Origin: Anisakis pegreffii
Lineage: Eukaryota; Nematoda; Chromadorea; Rhabditida; Anisakidae
Assembly (NCBI GenBank): GCA_035041965.1
Contig: JAPYMA010000598.1
Span: 1 to 64,000, forward strand
Direction of reading: 5' to 3'
Length of the DNA stretch: 64,000 nucleotides
A program made the translations under genes and the position numbers. A model generated the notes under the pieces. That model ran no database searches. It worked only from the letters and a program-made list of their open reading frames with translations, and had not been told where the DNA came from. This document shows positions 58,501-64,000 of the stretch, in pieces; the stretch's first letter is position 1, and each line of letters begins with the position of its first letter.

Positions 58501-61500
58501 CCGTTATATCTGTTCAATCTCTTTTAGACAGTATTAACTTTGCTTTCCTTGTATTCTGATCAAATTTGATTGAGGACTAAAATTTTCGGTGCAGTGAAAT
58601 TTTTTTCGGTAAACTTTCGACACCTTCGGCATAGTTTCTCCTGAAAAACTATTATATTGTACCTGCACCTGTTTCGAATCGTGTTAGTGTGTTGGCTTCT
58701 ACTGCTTCTTGAAGCAGTGCAATCCAGGTGCTAACGATGCGATGTGCAAAGAATTGGGACACGTTGTTTGTATGTGCTAGACATGACTGCTACTGCTTGA
58801 CGATCCTTCACTATTTAACCTGTCCCAAGTGTACATTCTCATCCCTGCAAGTCAGCATTCTCAGTGGAATTCTTCCGCTGTTTGAGCCTTCGCAATTCAA
58901 AATGAACCTGCCTCAACGTCCTGCTTAGATTAAGGATTATGTCTGAACTCTTGTTCAACTTCGAAGAAAGTTTCAGCAATACGTAGGTCACATGTTGAGC
59001 ACTGCTAAAATTTTTGTAACTCTCAATTCTATCATGGCGCTCTGAAATTACACTCCAGTTGGGAACTTCCTGTTTCTTTTGGAAACTCTGAGGCGATGAG
59101 AGATTAATTAAGAGATTAAAATATTTAGTTGCTCTTATCTCACGATGTTGTATAATGGCTGAAAGGTTGCGAAAAGGGTTCGCTTAAGATGAAGATGGGT
59201 TCTCCACAGAAGAAGATGGAGAGTCTCAGATTGAAAGAAGAATCTCCCTGAATGAAACAGAGTGCCTGAAGGGCGGGATTAGGATCACTGATCACTGGTT
59301 GTTTAGAGGGGGATGCATGAACAACACTGCATTAGCAAAATGTCTACCCTTTACTGAAATTGAGCGCACTACTCCTGGGCCAGGTTAAGACTAGAGAAGG
59401 GTAAAGCGTTCACCCTCAGTTGAGGGTAAACTGTTACCCAAACCCGGGCATCTTGAACCGAAAACGGACACCTTGCCCAGGGTTTTCACTCTCAGCTGAG
59501 CGTAGAAGTGTCTCTTTAAGTTCTCACGACAAAGGTTTCAATGAAGGATGTTGCGAAGTCTGGACTTCGCGCCTCCACTTGCTTCTATTGAGCAGATGCG
59601 CAATCAAAAATACTGTTCGTTTATGTACACTTTCTAAAGGTGATATTTACGCCGTATTTAATGATCAAATCGTAAACGTTCATTTGTTATGCTAATCAAG
59701 TTAATATCTCTGATAAATTAAATCTGATGTTCATCTTAATATTTGTTTTCACTAAATCTTGTGTCAAGTGCACAATGCCTCGTTCTTATCTCCGCTCATC
59801 AAAGTTCTTAGTAAACTGCGTGACGACAGTTCGAAAATCGACGACTGTCATAGAGTAAAAATATTCAGCGTGTGGTAGAATGCGCAGTGGAGACTTAATG
59901 TAGTTTTCAGTTTTCAATGATAATCCAACAATAATATTTGGTCAACTTGGCCCACAGCGTCTGCATATAGTATTCAATCTTCGTCGAATAATAGCATTTA
60001 TGAATCACGATAACAATAACTTCACAATAACAATTATATCACAATATCACTATGATTGACTTGACGTTGACAATATCGAGCATACGTTCTCTATTATGAA
60101 TACGAATCGCGACCGCGATCCTCCGTCTTCATCCTTAAATACCTGCTTCTCGCATCTGTCCTGGAATTCATTGACTATATTTTCTCATAACATTTTTTTG
60201 TCATTTAGCCATCACTCATGGGAATCTTTTGCCTGTAAGATTTGAATTAAAGATATTAAGTACTTTGTTTGGGTTATACTTCAAATTCTTGGGATTCAGA
60301 TTTTATGTTTTGAGAATGAGGTGCTTGACTTGGTTACAATAGGAACAAAATGTTTCTGGTTACCTCAGTAACATGAAAAGAAGATAGCATTTCTAATCAC
60401 TGTGCAGAGCTATTTCTGTGGACTGTAACTTGGCCTAAACTTTCGGTGATAAATTCAAACGATTTCTTCAGCGCAGAGAAGAACAAATTTACGTTATTGT
60501 CATTCCAGAATTTTCTTCATTTTCTCAGTTTGTTCATGTGCATTGTTTATTTTTCGTATGATTCAATGAAAAATCATTGTGGCTTAAAACCGCATTGTGG
60601 CTTCGCGGTTATCTCTGTTCTATCCTAAACATTGCTTATTTCGATGCTTTTCTAATACAAATTCCTGTTTTCAAGATCCTATTGAGTCCAGTTCTAACCT
60701 TATATTTCTAAGGGAAATTCGGAACTTGGGGCGGGGACGAGATTGAGTTTTTTTTTTCGAACTTTCCCGTCCTCGATTTTTTCTCTTCCTCGAAACATAA
60801 TAGACTACAATAGACTATAATCTTTCACACAACCACATCACTGATCATGGCACATCACTTAGTAGGTCAAATTCACCTCAGATTGTGAGCACATCAAGTG
60901 AAATGAGAGCAGTGATAAATGTGAGGATGTCATTGAACGCTATTGATAATGAATGAGAAATAGTTTGAAAATTCTCCTGAAGAATGAGATGAGGGCAGCA
61001 TCTCAAAAAAGGGGCAATCATGAACAAAATGTTAGCATAGTGCATTCATGGGAATTTGCATGAAAGTGGAATCCACTGGCAGATACTATAAACTGGATTT
61101 TTTTCAATTTATAGTCTTGAAGCGCCATGTTCCAATGAAGTTTCCCATTAGCGTTTGGATTTATCAATTACAGATGCCAAAATCTGAAGAGGAGAGAATC
61201 TGTCCGAAGTGTAATCCGGGAATGAGCCTCGATTCAAATGGACAATGTGTTTTTTGTGCGAAAGATCATTTCTCGACGGGAAACGGCACGTTTCTTGATT
61301 ATGTTTCCATCTGTTTTTATGTAGAATAGAGAAAAATTTATCCCATTCTCAAGGAGTCATGTTCATTCAAATTCTAGAGTGTAAACGCTGTCCAGTGGAT
61401 ACAATTCCTAATTACGGTTTTCAATATGTGCTTTGGAACACGTTACCACCGAACATGGCGACCAAATGTGAATATCTCACCGAAGGTAAGTGCTGATAAC

Positions 61501-63532
61501 GATTTCTAAATTCGATTAAAAGAACATGAGAGAACGGCGTTCGCCGGCAATAAGTGAAACTGAGCCGTTCTTATCATAACTGGTTCAAATATTTGTAGGT
61601 TGAGCACGGTTATTGCACAGCTCAACTAATGCATTATCATTTCATTATCATAGCATCAGTGATGAGTCATGATTCAGATTCAACAACTTTATGCAATATC
61701 GGAGAATCATGGCTACCGGCCGGCAGCATGATTCATAGTTCACCTACTCATGAGCGTGGTATTGCGCTCGAATTACTACTATATGTTCATAAAGGCTTCT
61801 CGAACCCGCTTCTTCCCAAAGGTTTCAAGCCATCTGCACAAAATCCAGTCGCACACATCACATTCGAATTTGAAACGTCATGCGCTGATTCTAGCTGTGT
61901 TCTTTATTTTGTCGAGGTGATCATGTCTTGCTCATTTTATTCAATCTATGACCAATCTTTTATTTTGAAACAACAACGTATAAGCCTTCTGCTCACTCAT
62001 CTTTGAATCGCCTGGTATTCTTTTATCAATCTAAAGATGAATTAAGTCACAGCTGGGTGTGACGTTAGTCTTGAGCTTAACTCTAAGCCGAACTCCAACG
62101 CCGTAACCTTCGAGCAATGAGACAAAGGTGTCATCAAAAGTCGTTTCACGAATAGTCTGAAACTGATTGAATTCCCAATATATTGCATGTGAATGCTGCA
62201 AATCATTTATTCGACTTCAGGACTCTTCGTCGCAGTCTTTTTATAAACTTATTGCTGATTTCAACGGCACTCAGTCACGACGTTCATATGCACACGCGCT
62301 TATATCGCCTCAACCAGTCAAATTTCTTTTTGCTTTTATGAGGTTAAAGACTATTTTATTAGTTCTCGTTGATGCTTACTGCAAGCTGTTGAAATATTGT
62401 GCATGGGTTTGTGCAACCGTGCTAAAACTACATTTTATAGAGATTTTTAGAATGTGGAATAAGAATTTGAATGAACATAATCTTCGTGTTCCTTTCCATC
62501 TCCGATTAAGACTGAAAACTTAGTTTCTTAGAATTTCATGCTCATCGCCGATCTTCGATCATCTTATTTTACATTTTCAGTTTGAATAAAATGATCGATT
62601 TCGATCAGCAATTCTTCGCCAACTTATCAATTCAACGTTGACCACTACATCTCTCTCCATCAATCCATTAAAGCTGAACTGATTTCTGTGGCCATTGGCC
62701 TAACCGAATGCTTTAATTTCAGATCAAGAAGCTCATCACAAGACGATGTTATCACAGATCGAGCTGTTATTTACACCATCAATGTGACAAATGTTGGTGA
62801 ACACGATGGAGGCGCTTCCGCGTGTCTTCCGTGTCCTACATCCAATGGAAAATGTGTAGCATGTCCACCGGGAAGATATATTTCAGAAACTGTAAGTGTA
62901 AAAATTTTGTAAGAATTACAGTGAATGTTCCGTTAATGCTGAATCGAACATTGGTTAAGCGGTAATCACTTCATAATTTCATTTGAAGTAATACATCTTA
63001 ATTTATCTACTCTAGTTAATATAAAACATTGATAACTGATGTATTGTTTTTGCATTAACTAAATCTCACTGAATAACAGGTGTTGCTTACATCTTGATAC
63101 TTAGACTTCATAGGGTGTATTTGTTGAGAAAATTATTTTCATGGAAGGCGGTTCAGGTACTGAAAAAGCGAAAGAGAACTGCACATGTACATTCTACTTT
63201 TTCTGATATCGAAGTAGATCACTGTTTTGCAGGAGTCTATTCTGAGACAAAGCCTATTCTTAGGCAAAGATTGCGAAGTTTAATTACTTCATAATTCGTT
63301 AAAATAGAAGATAAAAATGATAGATTGCGTTGAAGGGTAGGAATTGTCGTAGATGCCCTCGAGGTACCATGCTAAATACGTCAAGTGATCGTGTCGGAGA
63401 GAAAAGTTGTGTGCGATGTGGTCCAAATTTGGATTCACTCGATGGTGTCAGATGTTCATCAAATGGAGTCGTCACTATTCAAACCGCAGACAATCGAACC
63501 AGTACATTCGATTTTACAACATTCCTTAATAA
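55517..63532 (+). CDS. ELAPOR1/2 (EIG121, KIAA1324) homologue, 3' end outside window
   Basis: Exons: 55517-55715, 56249-56314, 56539-56671, 56738-56920, 57077-57273, 57563-57709, 58067-58207, about 61190-61290, 61378-61485, 61654-61916, 62221-62342, 62723-62891, 63336-63532. The start has a signal peptide ([14 protein letters not shown]), then [14 protein letters not shown] and ERWRVAVP, matching the family N-terminus. Then [30 protein letters not shown], and GCC2/GCC3-type Cys repeats ([34 protein letters not shown]). Later come [44 protein letters not shown], a lectin-like segment ([20 protein letters not shown]), [10 protein letters not shown] and [10 protein letters not shown]. Junction phases agree except at the acceptor near 61190 and the donor near 61290. 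Vertebrate ELAPOR1/2 are single-pass endo-lysosomal/trans-Golgi proteins linked to autophagy and secretory granules (ELAPOR1) and BMP signalling (ELAPOR2). The membrane segment and tail would lie beyond the right edge. Intron 7 is about 3 kb. Confidence 0.92.
59360..59530. repeat. G+C-rich, palindrome-containing insert in ELAPOR intron 7
   Basis: Contains ACCCTCAGTTGAGGGT, nested within GGGTAA...TTACCC, plus CTGGGCCAGG and a CCTTGCCCAGGG. It is distinct from the A+T-rich intron around it. Likely a small structured or mobile element; ends not defined. Confidence 0.45.
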
Positions 63533-64000
63533 GTAATCCACCCTTCTCTCGTGCTTTCAACTAGCAGCTAATGAAGGCTACCTTCTATCATCCCTCCAAG
63601 ATACAACAATTTTCGGTCGTGTTCGAACAAAATTTCTCTTTCTTAAGATGCGAGCGAAACGGATGTGTTGCAAAGAATGGGAAGAAGTTTAACATTAGAA
63701 TGATTCCTGGCTTTGAGTGCTAACGACAGCAATGAGTTATGACAATGCGTTCGATTTTACAGCAGTTTAGCGTAAACATAAATACTTAACTTAATTTGAC
63801 TTGAATATAATCGCAGTTTAACTGAGTCACAATCATAGATACTTCCTCACTGAAATGGAGACTGATTCACAAATTTCCGATATCTTCTTTTTTTGGCATG
63901 ATCGTATAGCAGAAAGCAGTTGAAAAGTGAGCATTTACAGAACGTTTATTGCGACCGGCGTGAAGGTATTTGCTAGAGAGGGAACTTCATATTTTCATTC
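63533..64000. other. Probably intron of the ELAPOR homologue
   Basis: Follows an AA-GTAATC donor at 63532. No continuation exon could be joined in phase, so the next exon probably lies to the right of the window. Confidence 0.5.

Overview
This is eukaryotic DNA, about two thirds A+T, with short phased introns (many 45-80 bases) ending in TTTCAG or TTACAG, sparse genes and long A+T-rich intergenic stretches. The gene families point to a nematode: two CUT-1 cuticlins, a degenerin-type channel, a globin with an N-myristoylation-type start, and probable spliced-leader acceptors just upstream of start codons. A parasitic clade III (spirurid/ascarid/filarial-type) worm is my best guess, inferred from gene content and base composition. 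I saw no tRNA, rRNA, CRISPR array or bacterial insert.

Layout. 1-6.7 kb: no recognisable gene; a 176-base tandem repeat at 2.4-2.85 kb. 6.8-8.6 kb (+): globin. 10.86-11.66 kb (+): fossil of a multicopy transposon-like protein. 12.5-13.9 kb and 20.26-21.73 kb (+): two cut-1 cuticlin genes in tandem, almost identical through exon 1, intron 1 and most of exon 2, but with different signal peptides, tails and third exons. 22.7 kb: long (TA)n tract. 23.7-24.9 kb: weak candidate exons. 25.2-26.5 kb (-): small secreted-peptide gene and a Thr/Ser-rich frame. 27.8-32.7 kb (-): DEG/ENaC channel subunit, with a 0.64-kb hairpin-forming inverted repeat and a hAT-type MITE in one intron. 33-40 kb: a small MITE, a hAT-like terminus, a 54-base triplet repeat and a weak novel gene candidate. 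40.25-47.8 kb (-): a complete 14-exon PRP4 kinase gene (prpf-4), with a second hAT-type MITE in intron 2. 48-55.5 kb: little except a G+C-rich scrap resembling a Pif1/Helitron helicase C-terminus. 55.5 kb to the right edge (+): ELAPOR1/2 (EIG121) homologue, 3' end outside the window.

The genes do not form one pathway. CUT-1 proteins are structural ZP-domain components of the cuticle; PRP4 kinase acts in pre-mRNA splicing; the ELAPOR homologue is a Cys-rich endo-lysosomal membrane protein; the DEG/ENaC subunit is a plasma-membrane cation channel; the globin is probably membrane-anchored. The most notable observations are the sharply bounded identity tract between the cut-1 copies, a DEG/ENaC gene that is intact by phase except for its first transmembrane segment, the large inverted repeat, and the transposon fossil.
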